NCBI GenBank assembly: GCA_964646615.1
Contig: CAZYEV010000027.1
Span: forward strand, 1 to 64,000
Origin: M3007 sp964646615
GTDB lineage: Bacteria > Bacteroidota > Bacteroidia > Chitinophagales > Saprospiraceae
DNA length: 64,000 nucleotides
Direction: 5' to 3'
Below are positions 51,501 to 59,111 of the stretch, piece after piece. Within the stretch, counting starts at the first letter, position 1. Each line of letters opens with the position of its first letter. Both the position numbers and the translations under genes were made by a program. Below the pieces are notes generated by a model that was given only the letters and a program-made list of their open reading frames with translations, was not told the origin of the DNA and searched no databases.

Positions 51501-51618
51501 GCCCCTCATACCTTTGATGAGGGCCCTGTATTTGAAAGATTGGCGCCTGCCCCAACAGCTCTTGACTGAAAAAGAGCGTGATCACGAGAGATAAAATCTG
51601 ACCAAAAATGCGTCCCAT
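48595..51618 (-). CDS. T9SS-secreted protein with degenerate M43/pappalysin-like metalloprotease domain
   Basis: The 1007-aa protein has a signal peptide (~1-24, LGQAP). Residues ~40-270 resemble M43 metalloproteases: a helix TELIHVVGHCLGLSD, a Cys-rich GCFCCGDYVCDTP segment and VFRNYMSD near the Met-turn. In the zinc helix, the HEXXH glutamate is Val157 (HVVGH, 156-160) and the third ligand is Asp166. The codon is GTA where GAA would restore Glu. The middle (~290-660) has beta-helix-like repeats, the next part is helical, and the last ~80 residues (from RAYPNPAKE) form a type A T9SS domain. It is probably surface-exposed and catalytically impaired. The upstream promoter is at 51643-51673. 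Confidence 0.8.
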   Translation of the reverse strand: MGRIFGQILSLVITLFFSQELLGQAPIFQIQGPHQRYEGPYHIRVFLYYVQSPNDLWTQGADLPARTAGILHNLNTAFNPYHIYFIGTEDPCTVSYEVITASNYLPHQLRADALNIFDRGDSGPPTATSFFIPNAYCEVSGREGDLPASHSTELIHVVGHCLGLSDISTGTGLGECLEDGGPCPDGEPGCFCCGDYVCDTPVSPRDITASPGCAVSISPPNLPEVVFRNYMSDTQPGACRDRFTPGQAARMWAYLTLAPALQGIRLRETRYPASTPASVSGNIVVTSGEWVVRSPLQMLPGATIRVKQGARLVVASAISGACHQMWQGIVVEGDAFDLQQLPQSQGQVEVINGGIVEHAKCGIDVQDAHPLHGGGASGGGIVRLWMNARIKDNIIGVRFGMYSMPNRSSFIGPVFSITDEYRGGSQRPTLLELNGIIGLNIRMGRFLDLRSECPPGGRAIGIDSRNAGFRVSQSSRFERLFRGITAYKLTALGSVDISGSYFLNCYKGIELNSAGSFAVRGNHFSINKPEACSTIPEVKGIEIRGKTPGFLLSRNHFYSNDPDSSAAVLIGTDCLNLGEGLGNTVFKNSYSSLTIGNRASGDNGYAGDGLVYLCNVNKNNRGLNGGDFRIVNGRIRKIQGEVFAGQVSGAAGNVFSGQPTAGDWCTIVNNGLPVDYYFYSDDPAQDPGVPGDANNRCPIVGFERKPLGEPNSRCMDPEPCPTCPEPDVETWKIRFYQNRQLWLAKSMERSTSSDARQPAAAEEALALLRISMNQDANRILMHYSLDSTKVATDSIVRWLALAQTYTTDLHLARHHFFSGTFEAFDGLWGQLPTKYALSEVERREWTRLNGIYDALRPHVQQGGGWYTLPHDLLRILAAYTHQCDEAGFLAEAVLRANGIVSGPDCSALTLAAPVENQAEEEAYANHPALLRAYPNPAKEILRVVYSGSCSGGTLRLYDLQGRLHREHSLPITGSEIEIPVSDLLNGLYLMQWLCNGEVSQAKVMIMR

Positions 51619-51642
51619 GTTGTTTTATGTTTATTTTGGTGA

Positions 51643-51673
51643 AAAAATTAGATGAATTGTTGGGAACAACAAA
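51643..51673 (-). promoter_or_regulatory. Promoter TTTG-N19-TAATTTTT for the T9SS protein
   Basis: On the minus strand, TTTG (51670-51673) is 19 bp from TAATTTTT (51643-51650), which matches TAnnTTTG except for its last base. It lies 24 bp upstream of the ATG and suggests transcription independent of the TPR gene. Confidence 0.55.
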
Positions 51674-51755
51674 GGGATTAACAGCCAGTAGCCTGAGATA
51701 GAGATGGGCGGACGCGATGAATTAAAAAGACGGGGAATGATTTGGGGAGGGCGCT

Positions 51756-54700
51756 TCAATTACCGCCCTCAAATTCAATAACATCCGGCGGTCGTACGCC
51801 GCGCGGTTGTTGGTTGGGCCTGAAGTTGATCTGATTGTATTTCGTGCGCGCCTCCTGGAGGATTTGCGGGTCGCCCTTGTAGTTGTCTAAGACGGCTTCC
51901 AGTGCTGCGGCGGCGCTGCTTTTGTCGTTTTGAGCCAGATACACATCCGACAGCAGGATGAGGTTACGGGCAATCCAGTCGTCGTAGCCGGCACTGGCCT
52001 GGTTGGCGTTGCTGATGAGGTCTTCGGCCTGCCGGTACTGGCGCTGTTTGTACAGGATTTGCGCCAGCAGGTGGTACGACTCCGCCATGATTTCGGTGGT
52101 CGAGGTCTGCGTTACGCGCTCCAGATAGGGCCGGGCGCGGGCCAGGTCGCCGTTGTCGTAAGCCATTTTGCCCAGGTAGTAATTGGCTGTAGCCACCTGC
52201 TCGCTCGAGGCCATCGAAGCGTTGGCCACTTTTTGGGCGTACTCGTTGAGCGTGGAGTAGTTCTTCGTGGCGTAGGCCGTACGCATGATGAGCACCTGAG
52301 CCTCGAAGCGCGAGGCCTCCGAGGTGGAAGACTCTTCCCATTTGCGAGCAAAATCCAGGGCCTCAGTGTAGCTTTGGGCATTATAGGCCAGCAAGGCTGC
52401 CTTTTCAGCAGCGCGCGTGTAGAAGCGGCTGGGGCCTTTACCTACCACATAGGCGTAGTCTTTGCGGGCCAGGTCGGGCTTGTTGATGCTCCGATGCGCG
52501 TAGCTTTCGGCGCGCAGGAAATACGCCTGCAGCGTGTAGCGACCGTTGGGAAACTGCGCCAGGTAATTCGTAAAGCCGTCAATGGCCTGCTGGTAGCGCC
52601 CGTTCTGATACTGCACTTCCGCCGATTGGAACGTTACGCTGTCTTTGGCGGCGGTAGTTACGTTGTAGCCCGGCACGGTGGCCAGGAAAGCAAAGTACTC
52701 GTCGGGGCGGTTCAGGTCGCGCACGTAGATTTCCTCCAGCGCGGCTAAGGCGTCTTTGGCTTCGTTGGGTTCGGGGTTGTTGGCCATCACCTGCTTGTAG
52801 TAGTTGATGGCTGCGGTGGTGTTGCCCTGGTTGTAGGAAATGAGGCCCAGTTTGAGCAGCGAGCGGTTGACTAAAGCAGAGCGGTTGCGGTAGTCCGTCA
52901 CAATACGGCGGAAAGCCGAGATGGCCTGGTCAAAGCGGCCCAGCTCGATGTACGTGTCGCCGATGTGGAACAGGGCATCGTCGGCAAAGCGACTATTAGG
53001 ATATTTCGACACGAGGTCTTCCAGTGCAATAATTTTGTCTAACGGCGCCCCGGTCAGACCCTTGATGATGGCTTTCTGGTAAAGAGCGTACTCGAAGCCG
53101 TCGTTTTTGCGCTCGATGGCTTCGTTGTAATAGGCTAAGGCTTCGCGGTACTGGTTGCGCTTGAAGTGGCAGTCGCCGGCGCGCAGGATGGCATCCGTCA
53201 GTACGGCCGTTTTTATCTGGTCGGACTGGATGTTGCGCAGGTCGCGTTTGATGCCGTCCACGGCGGCTTTGAAGTGCGTCAGGGCGCCGGGGAAGTCGTT
53301 CAGTTTCATCAGGTTGTAGCCCTGTATGTAGTTGGCCATGTAGAGGCTGCTTTCTTCGGGCAGGTCGTTGTAGATTTTAGCCTGCGTGAGGAAGGAAGCC
53401 AGGTGGTTTTTGCTGAAGTTGTACTCGCCTTTTTCGTTAGCGATGGCGCCCAGCCAAAAGGAGCACAACGCGGCCGTGCGCTTGTTGATGGGGTTCTCTA
53501 AGGACTTGTTGAACATGCGGCGCGCCTCTTCGGGCTGGTTGTTCTGGTACAGCTGCAGACCGCGCAGGTAGGTTACCTGCTGGTAAATCTCGTTGAGGCG
53601 GGCCGTGCGGTTGGGTATTTTTTCCAGCGTGGCGATGGCGCGCTCGTAGTCGCGCGTGCTGAGGAACATTTCGCCCAGCAATGCCTGCGCGTCTTCGTAG
53701 TGGCGTGAGCTGGGCGGTATGCTTTGCAGGGCCACCAAGGCGTCGCGGTCAAACTTCAGTTCGATGCTCAGTTTGGCGTAGTTAATCTGCGCGTCCTCCT
53801 TGATGGCCGGGTTGAAGTCGAGCACGGCTGCCTGCCCGAAGGCCGTGCGCGCAGCGAATTTATTGTTGGTGCGCAGGTAGCAATCGGCCAGGTGATACAG
53901 GCCGCTCTGGCCCATGGCGTTGTTGCGGTCGTGTTTCGTTTGCGCCTCAAAATTGGCGATGGCTTGCTGATAAAAGCCCGACTGGTATTGCGCATAGCCC
54001 AGCTGGTAAAAGTCGGCCGAGTTCATAGGGGCGCCCTCTTTAGCCGCAAACTCCAGATAAGGCAGGGCGCGCTTGAAGTCGCCTTTTTCAAAATAGGCGC
54101 GGCCCACCAGCTGGTTCAGTTCGGCGCGGTTGCGCACCTTGTCGTCTTGCGCTTTGGCGCTGCCGTACGAAATGACCTGGTCGTATTTCTTCTGGGCAAA
54201 AAAGATTTGCGTCAGGTGATAGGGTATGCTTTTGCCGTATTCGGGTGAGTCCTCGCAGCGGCGGAAGGCGGTAGCGGCTTCGTCGTAGCGGCCTTCCAGG
54301 TAGGCGGCCGAGCCGAAGTAGTAATTGGCGGCGTAGTACCAGGGGCTGCGTGGGTTTTCGCGCAAGGGCGCGAAGGCTGCCTTGGCCTGCGTGAAGCGCT
54401 TGGTAACGAAGTAGCTGTAGCCCTGCTTGAAGCGAATTTCGTCGCGCACAGGGCCAGAGGCCGCTTCTTTGGGCGCCATATCGTAGTAAGCGATGGCCTG
54501 GTCGTACTTGCGGCTATCGAAATAGTAGTTGCCAATTTCCAGAGCCGCCTGACTGGCTTCGGGCGAGGGGGCCTGGCTGCGCAGAATGTCGAAGACCAGT
54601 TTTTCGGCCTCAGGGTGTTCCATGCGCACGGCGCACTTGGCGAAGTGCAGCTCGGCGTCGGTTTTCAGGGCCGTCCATTCTGGCTCGTTGACCGGGCGCA

Positions 54701-54881
54701 GCAGCTCCATGGCTTCGCGAAACTCCTTTTGCGCCAGACCGTAGAGGCGCTGGTTGTAGAAGTCCAGCCCTCGTTTGTAGGCTGCATTGGCTTCGGTGTA
54801 AATTGTCGTTTGCTGCGCGCCCAGCAACCAGGGCAGCCCCAGCAACAGGAGGGTAAGGGTGCTTTTCCAGACAAATGCCAT
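51756..54881 (-). CDS. Large tetratricopeptide-repeat protein, exported
   Basis: The 1041-aa protein has a signal peptide (residues ~1-22, LLGAQQ) and then almost continuous TPR helices. Clear units include FDQAISAFRRIV, NQYREALAYYNEAIE, GRYQQAIDGFTNYL and NNPEPNEAKDALAAL. The layout resembles outer-membrane-associated TPR proteins of Bacteroidota. The partner may be the barrel protein at 46880-48505. The gene-neighbour logic is broken by the intervening T9SS gene. No promoter matching the consensus was found upstream. Confidence 0.88.
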   Translation of the reverse strand: MAFVWKSTLTLLLLGLPWLLGAQQTTIYTEANAAYKRGLDFYNQRLYGLAQKEFREAMELLRPVNEPEWTALKTDAELHFAKCAVRMEHPEAEKLVFDILRSQAPSPEASQAALEIGNYYFDSRKYDQAIAYYDMAPKEAASGPVRDEIRFKQGYSYFVTKRFTQAKAAFAPLRENPRSPWYYAANYYFGSAAYLEGRYDEAATAFRRCEDSPEYGKSIPYHLTQIFFAQKKYDQVISYGSAKAQDDKVRNRAELNQLVGRAYFEKGDFKRALPYLEFAAKEGAPMNSADFYQLGYAQYQSGFYQQAIANFEAQTKHDRNNAMGQSGLYHLADCYLRTNNKFAARTAFGQAAVLDFNPAIKEDAQINYAKLSIELKFDRDALVALQSIPPSSRHYEDAQALLGEMFLSTRDYERAIATLEKIPNRTARLNEIYQQVTYLRGLQLYQNNQPEEARRMFNKSLENPINKRTAALCSFWLGAIANEKGEYNFSKNHLASFLTQAKIYNDLPEESSLYMANYIQGYNLMKLNDFPGALTHFKAAVDGIKRDLRNIQSDQIKTAVLTDAILRAGDCHFKRNQYREALAYYNEAIERKNDGFEYALYQKAIIKGLTGAPLDKIIALEDLVSKYPNSRFADDALFHIGDTYIELGRFDQAISAFRRIVTDYRNRSALVNRSLLKLGLISYNQGNTTAAINYYKQVMANNPEPNEAKDALAALEEIYVRDLNRPDEYFAFLATVPGYNVTTAAKDSVTFQSAEVQYQNGRYQQAIDGFTNYLAQFPNGRYTLQAYFLRAESYAHRSINKPDLARKDYAYVVGKGPSRFYTRAAEKAALLAYNAQSYTEALDFARKWEESSTSEASRFEAQVLIMRTAYATKNYSTLNEYAQKVANASMASSEQVATANYYLGKMAYDNGDLARARPYLERVTQTSTTEIMAESYHLLAQILYKQRQYRQAEDLISNANQASAGYDDWIARNLILLSDVYLAQNDKSSAAAALEAVLDNYKGDPQILQEARTKYNQINFRPNQQPRGVRPPDVIEFEGGN

Positions 54882-55008
54882 ATCAGCAGGTGTTTTTTAA
54901 AAGAAAATCAAACCAAGAAGGCGTCCCTGAACGCCGGCCCGCACCTTTTCATTTTTGTTTTTCTATGAAAAAACGCAGATAACGCGGCGAAAATAAGGCA
55001 GCCCGCGT

Positions 55009-55016
55009 TAGGTTTG
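55009..55016 (+). promoter_or_regulatory. -7 element TAGGTTTG for the membrane protein gene
   Basis: A perfect TAnnTTTG lies 75 bp before the ATG at 55092. CATTTTTG at 54950-54957 is an alternative with one mismatch. Confidence 0.45.
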
Positions 55017-55091
55017 CCCCCTATTCTTTTTGCGCGCCGCGGCTAAATGCCGCCTCTCAGACAAACAAACTATGCCCCGCTGCGCTGCCTT

Positions 55092-56522
55092 ATGCCGTCT
55101 GCTTTTCGCTTTGCCTCGCCTGCTGAAGCCCTTGCCTGGCGCCGCACCCTGTGGCTGGGCGTCTTCACTTACGGCGTCCTGGGCCTGCTGGCCGTGATGT
55201 TCTACCTGGAGCGCATGACCCTGCTGGACATGGCCTTTCAGGGCTTTCACATCCTGCGCACGGGTGAGCTGCAAATTCAGAGCGGGCGCTTTGGCGCTGC
55301 CGGAACGCAAGTGTTTCCCTGGGCCGCCCAGGCATTGGGCCTGCCTCTGCGGGGCGTGCTGCTCACCTATTCACTGGGTCATGTGCTTTATTACGCCGCC
55401 CTCTTTGCCGTCGTTATGTTCGGCTTTCGGCAGTGGCGCTGGGGGTTGGTTCTGCTGCTGCTGAGCACGCTGATGACCACCCACACCTTTTACTGGTTAT
55501 CTGAAATGCCGCAAGGGCTGGCCTTTCTGGCTGCTCTGCTGGCCTGGACCCATGCGCGCCCATCGCCTCGAGACTTTCGCATCTGGCAATATCCCCTGCT
55601 GGCCGGCGCTGTGGTTACTGCTTTCTATTTCCACCCGTTGGTGTTGCACGCCTTTGCCTTCTGCGCCGCCTGGTTCTGGCTCGATGCCCACACGTCGCGC
55701 GGGCAGAAGCAGAATTATGCCCTGCTGGCTGGCCTCTTTGCCGCCTGTTTTGTGGTCAAGTACTTCGTGCTGCCGTTGGACTGGTACGACAACATGGCCA
55801 TGGAACGCTCGCGGGCCTTCGCCGAGCTGTGGCCCCGGTGGTTCGACCTCAAAAGTCAGCGCGACTTCCTGCAATGGCTGATGGCCGACTACTACGTGCT
55901 GGCGATCGTCGTGGCGTTCAATGTCGCCAACTTCCTGTGGACTCGGCGCTGGTGGCTGGCGGCCCTTTCGGCCCTGGGCCCGGTGGCCTTTGTGTTCATG
56001 GTCAACGTGCCGCATCACTACGGCGCACCGCAGTTTTACATGGAAAACCTCTATCTGCCGTTAGGCGTCATGGCTGCCGTGCCCTGGGTGTTTGGCGTGT
56101 TGCCCAGCTTTTTGCCAGCCCATCGCCTCTGGATGCCCGTTGCCGTTGTGGTGCTGGCCGGGCTTGTGCGCATTATTCTGGCCCACTCCACCTGGACGGC
56201 GCGCGTGCAGTGGGAACGCCATTTTTTGCAAAAAACCGCCCAAACCGAACACCGTAAATGGATCGTGGCCGAAAGCCAGGTACCCATGGATACCCTCATC
56301 ATGTCGTGGGGTTCGGCCTTCGAGTTTCTCATACTCTCCGCGCTGCAACACCCCGACAGCGCCCGCTGCCTGATCATTGACGAGACTCCCGAGCGCTTCG
56401 ACTCGCTGCGCACCCAGCCAAGGCTGTTTCTGGGCGAATTTAAAAACTACCCCTTCGACGCCCTGCCCGTGCGCTACTTCCGCCCCCAAGACACCACCCA
56501 ATACCACTACTGGCCCCCGTAA
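55092..56522 (+). CDS. Polytopic membrane protein, unknown function
   Basis: The 476-aa protein has about nine to ten hydrophobic helices spread from ~20 to 370 and a soluble C-terminal part (~380-476) that includes LIMSWGSAFEFLILSALQHPDSARCLIIDETPERF. The general layout (an aspartate-containing first loop, many short helices, a C-terminal soluble domain) resembles GT-C-type membrane glycosyltransferases, but I recognise no signature. An in-frame TTG at 55047 would add 15 residues. The stop is followed by the inverted palindromic repeats at 56524-56632. Confidence 0.6.
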   Translation: MPSAFRFASPAEALAWRRTLWLGVFTYGVLGLLAVMFYLERMTLLDMAFQGFHILRTGELQIQSGRFGAAGTQVFPWAAQALGLPLRGVLLTYSLGHVLYYAALFAVVMFGFRQWRWGLVLLLLSTLMTTHTFYWLSEMPQGLAFLAALLAWTHARPSPRDFRIWQYPLLAGAVVTAFYFHPLVLHAFAFCAAWFWLDAHTSRGQKQNYALLAGLFAACFVVKYFVLPLDWYDNMAMERSRAFAELWPRWFDLKSQRDFLQWLMADYYVLAIVVAFNVANFLWTRRWWLAALSALGPVAFVFMVNVPHHYGAPQFYMENLYLPLGVMAAVPWVFGVLPSFLPAHRLWMPVAVVVLAGLVRIILAHSTWTARVQWERHFLQKTAQTEHRKWIVAESQVPMDTLIMSWGSAFEFLILSALQHPDSARCLIIDETPERFDSLRTQPRLFLGEFKNYPFDALPVRYFRPQDTTQYHYWPP

Positions 56523-56523
56523 C

Positions 56524-56632
56524 GGCCAAACTTGTTTGGCCCCAGTACCGCCCAAACTTGTTTGGGCTACTACAGGCAGACCTTCAGAAGTTTTTCGAGC
56601 GTGTAAGGAGTACCGCCCAAACTTGCTTGGGC
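56524..56632 (-). repeat. Three palindromes of the same dispersed repeat family (inverted copy)
   Basis: The palindromes are GGCCAAACTTGTTTGGCC (56524-56541), GCCCAAACTTGTTTGGGC (56550-56567) and GCCCAAACTTGCTTGGGC (56615-56632, imperfect). Read on the minus strand, the first gives GCCAAACAAGTTTGGC, exactly unit 3 at 45176-45191, with similar flanks (TACTG before and GTTACGGG after). The first two are 26 bp apart; the third lies 65 bp further on. The array fills the 112-bp gap between convergent genes. Confidence 0.88.
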
Positions 56633-56634
56633 TA

Positions 56635-57789
56635 CTACCCCAGCCACGACTTGTAATAATCCGGATCCTCAATCCCCGCCGCGTACTCCGTCAGCAGCAG
56701 TGGTCGGAAGGTATCCACCATGACAGCCAGCTCGCGCGTCTCTTTGGCGCCGATACTGCGCTCCACCGTGCCCGGATGCGGGCCATGCGGGATGCCGCCC
56801 GGGTGCAGCGTGATCATACCTCGTTCCACGTGCTTGCGGCTCATGAAGTCGCCGTCCACGTAGTAGAGCACCTCATCGGAGTCAATGTTGGAGTGGTTGT
56901 AGGGTGCCGGGATGGCCAACGGGTGGTAATCGTACAGGCGTGGCACGAAGGAGCAGATGACGAAGTTGTGCCCGTCGAACGTCTGGTGTATGGGCGGTGG
57001 CAGGTGGACGCGCCCGGTGATGGGTTCAAAGTTGTGGATAGAGAAGGCGTATGGGTACAGGTAGCCGTCCCAGCCGATGAGGTCGAAGGGGTGATTGAGG
57101 TAGTGGTAGGGGTAGATGGTGTCTTGTTTTTTGATGAAAAACAGGAAGTCGCCGCGTTCGTCGTGGGTTTCGAGGTCCACCGGTTTGCGGATGTCGCGTT
57201 CGCAGAAGGGCGAGTGCTCCAGTAATTGCCCGAAGGCGTTGCGGTAGCGTTTGGGTGTAGTGACGGGGCCGGCGCTTTCCACGATGAACAGGCGGTTGTT
57301 AGGTCCGTCGAAGTGCATTTGATAGACTGTTCCGCGCGGCACGACTAAGTAGTCGCCGTACTCGAAGCGGAGGTTTCCGTACATGGTGCGCAGGGTACCC
57401 GAACCCTCGTGTACGAAGATGACCTCGTCGGCGTCGGCATTTTTGAAGAAATAGTCCGTCATGCTTTTGCGCGGGGCGGCCAGGATGATTTTGCAATCGT
57501 TGTTGACGAGCACAGGCTTGCGCGCCTGCAAGTAGTCATCTTCGGGATGTATCTGGAAGCCTTTGAGGCAGCGGTGTTTCAGCTGTCGGTCGTGCACCGT
57601 GCGCGGGGCGATGCTGAAGGGTTCACCTACCTGCACGATCTGTGTAGGCGGGTTGCAGTGGTAAAGGAGTGAATAGACGTCGCTGAAGCCCTCCGTGCTG
57701 AACAGCTCCTCATGGTAGAGCGAGCCGTCGGGTTTGCGAAACTGCGTATGGCGTTTGGGCGGTATTTGTCCGAGGCTGTAATAGTGCAT
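56635..57789 (-). CDS. hmgA: Homogentisate 1,2-dioxygenase
   Basis: The 384-aa cupin-fold iron enzyme opens the ring of homogentisate to maleylacetoacetate in tyrosine and phenylalanine breakdown. DEVIFVHEGSGTL, GDYLVVPRGTVYQM, IGWDGYLYPYAFSIHNFEP and the metal-binding MITLHPGGIPHGPHPG block fit the family. A perfect -7 element, TAAATTTG (57839-57846), lies 49 bp upstream, inside the end of the mnmH gene. Acetoacetate, a final product of the pathway, could be activated by the ligase encoded at 60665-62641. Confidence 0.95.
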   Translation of the reverse strand: MHYYSLGQIPPKRHTQFRKPDGSLYHEELFSTEGFSDVYSLLYHCNPPTQIVQVGEPFSIAPRTVHDRQLKHRCLKGFQIHPEDDYLQARKPVLVNNDCKIILAAPRKSMTDYFFKNADADEVIFVHEGSGTLRTMYGNLRFEYGDYLVVPRGTVYQMHFDGPNNRLFIVESAGPVTTPKRYRNAFGQLLEHSPFCERDIRKPVDLETHDERGDFLFFIKKQDTIYPYHYLNHPFDLIGWDGYLYPYAFSIHNFEPITGRVHLPPPIHQTFDGHNFVICSFVPRLYDYHPLAIPAPYNHSNIDSDEVLYYVDGDFMSRKHVERGMITLHPGGIPHGPHPGTVERSIGAKETRELAVMVDTFRPLLLTEYAAGIEDPDYYKSWLG

Positions 57790-57838
57790 AATGCAAAGAT
57801 TTTGAATGATTTAGTTCTGGTTATGGCCATGTGTGCGG

Positions 57839-57846
57839 CAAATTTA
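57839..57846 (-). promoter_or_regulatory. -7 element TAAATTTG for hmgA
   Basis: A perfect TAnnTTTG on the minus strand that overlaps the stop codon of the upstream mnmH gene. It predicts a ~43-nt leader and separate regulation of hmgA. Confidence 0.5.
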
Positions 57847-58899
57847 GGGCGTTTGTAGCCTGGCGGCGAGCTGATAGTTGTCAGCCCACTGGCGGCATTG
57901 GCGAGCAATTTCGGCGGGGTCAGCATGCTCGAACGTCAGGGTTTTGATCACGGATGCCTGGCTGTTTTCCAATTCGTAGCGATAGGTTTTGTCGTAGTAG
58001 GCCAGCGCCATTTCGGCGGCGGTGGCGAAGTCCCGGCGCTGCAAGGCTTCTAAGGCCGTTTTCAGGCGCAGGCCGCCCAAGCGTTTTTCCAAACGGACGA
58101 AGGCGGCCCGAAGATCGTCTAAGGGAGCAGAAGCGTAGTCGTCTATGAGGTTTTGGATGCGGCGCTCGTGCGGAACTTCGATGTTGAGCAGTGGGGCGGT
58201 CTGCTTCTGGCTCCACAGGCCCATAGGCAGGTAAACGCGCCCGATGCTGCGGCTTTCGTTTTCCACCCAGACACGTCGGCAAGGGTCTAAGCGTTCGATA
58301 GCGTCGAAGAGGTCGTTTTCAAACTGTTCGGTGGTAGGCTGTGGCGTTTCACCGATGCTGCCGAACGAGGAGCCTTTGTGGTGGGCCAGCGCCTCTAAGT
58401 CCAGCACTTGTTCGCCCATGCGTTGCAGGGCGCGCAGCACCTTGGTTTTGCCCGCCCCCGTCTTGCCGCCGATGACAATGAGCGGGAGCCGACGCCGCTC
58501 AAAGCCCTCCAGCACGTGCTGGCGATACCGTTTATAGCCGCCCTCCAGCGTCGCCACCTCGAAGCCTGCCTGCCGAAACAACCACGCCATGCTCTGGCTG
58601 CGCTGCCCCCCACGCCAGCAGTGAACAGCCAAACGCCGATACGGCGCCACCTTGCGCGCTGCACGCACGAAATCCTCCAGCTTCGGCCCCACAAGCCGAA
58701 GGCCCAAAAGAAACGCCGGCTCTGGCCCTTGCTGCTTGTACAGCGTGCCCACCCGCGCGCGCTCCTCATCGGTGAACAACGGCAGATTGAGCGCACCTGG
58801 AATATGCCCCTGCGCATACTCCGCCGGCGAACGCACGTCGAGCATCATGCGCTCGGAACGCAACGCAAGAAAGGCATCCGGTGGCAAAACACTACTCAT
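57844..58899 (-). CDS. mnmH: tRNA 2-selenouridine/geranyl-2-thiouridine synthase
   Basis: The 351-aa enzyme joins an N-terminal rhodanese domain, with the catalytic Cys94 in HCWRGGQRS, to a P-loop domain, GGKTGAGKT at 144-152. It replaces sulfur by selenium (or forms a geranylated intermediate) at the wobble uridine of tRNAs for Lys, Glu and Gln. Selenium transfer needs selenophosphate synthetase (SelD), which is not in this window. The start at 58899 (MSSVLPPD) matches the usual length and has a consensus -7 element 21 bp upstream. Confidence 0.93.
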   Translation of the reverse strand: MSSVLPPDAFLALRSERMMLDVRSPAEYAQGHIPGALNLPLFTDEERARVGTLYKQQGPEPAFLLGLRLVGPKLEDFVRAARKVAPYRRLAVHCWRGGQRSQSMAWLFRQAGFEVATLEGGYKRYRQHVLEGFERRRLPLIVIGGKTGAGKTKVLRALQRMGEQVLDLEALAHHKGSSFGSIGETPQPTTEQFENDLFDAIERLDPCRRVWVENESRSIGRVYLPMGLWSQKQTAPLLNIEVPHERRIQNLIDDYASAPLDDLRAAFVRLEKRLGGLRLKTALEALQRRDFATAAEMALAYYDKTYRYELENSQASVIKTLTFEHADPAEIARQCRQWADNYQLAARLQTP

Positions 58900-58920
58900 A
58901 CACAACACCCAAAAACGCGG

Positions 58921-58928
58921 CAAAAATA
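58921..58928 (-). promoter_or_regulatory. -7 element TATTTTTG for mnmH
   Basis: A perfect TAnnTTTG on the minus strand, 21 bp before the ATG. No -33 element was recognised. Confidence 0.5.
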
Positions 58929-59084
58929 CGCGCCGTGATGGCGGGAATATTCGTTCCAGCGAGGTTCCCACCTCACATATCTTCTATTCCTGAGGTTTCA
59001 CCCTGAACCTGTAGCAAAGCCTCTAAACAAAGGAAATCAGCCTGCAGCCAGCGCAAAATGCTGCAGTTCCGAGGCTCAAGGTGC

Positions 59085-59092
59085 TATCTTTG
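59085..59092 (+). promoter_or_regulatory. -7 element TATCTTTG for the second AAA/nuclease gene
   Basis: A perfect TAnnTTTG on the plus strand, 19 bp before the ATG at 59112, giving a leader of ~13 nt. It is placed almost exactly as in the paralog at 5853-7586. Confidence 0.55.
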
Positions 59093-59111
59093 CCCGAAAG
59101 ACGACGGAACG

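Noticed and set aside
55497..56018. 173-aa minus-strand frame opposite the membrane protein gene
   Set aside because: It is antisense to clear transmembrane helices and has no start context or domain.
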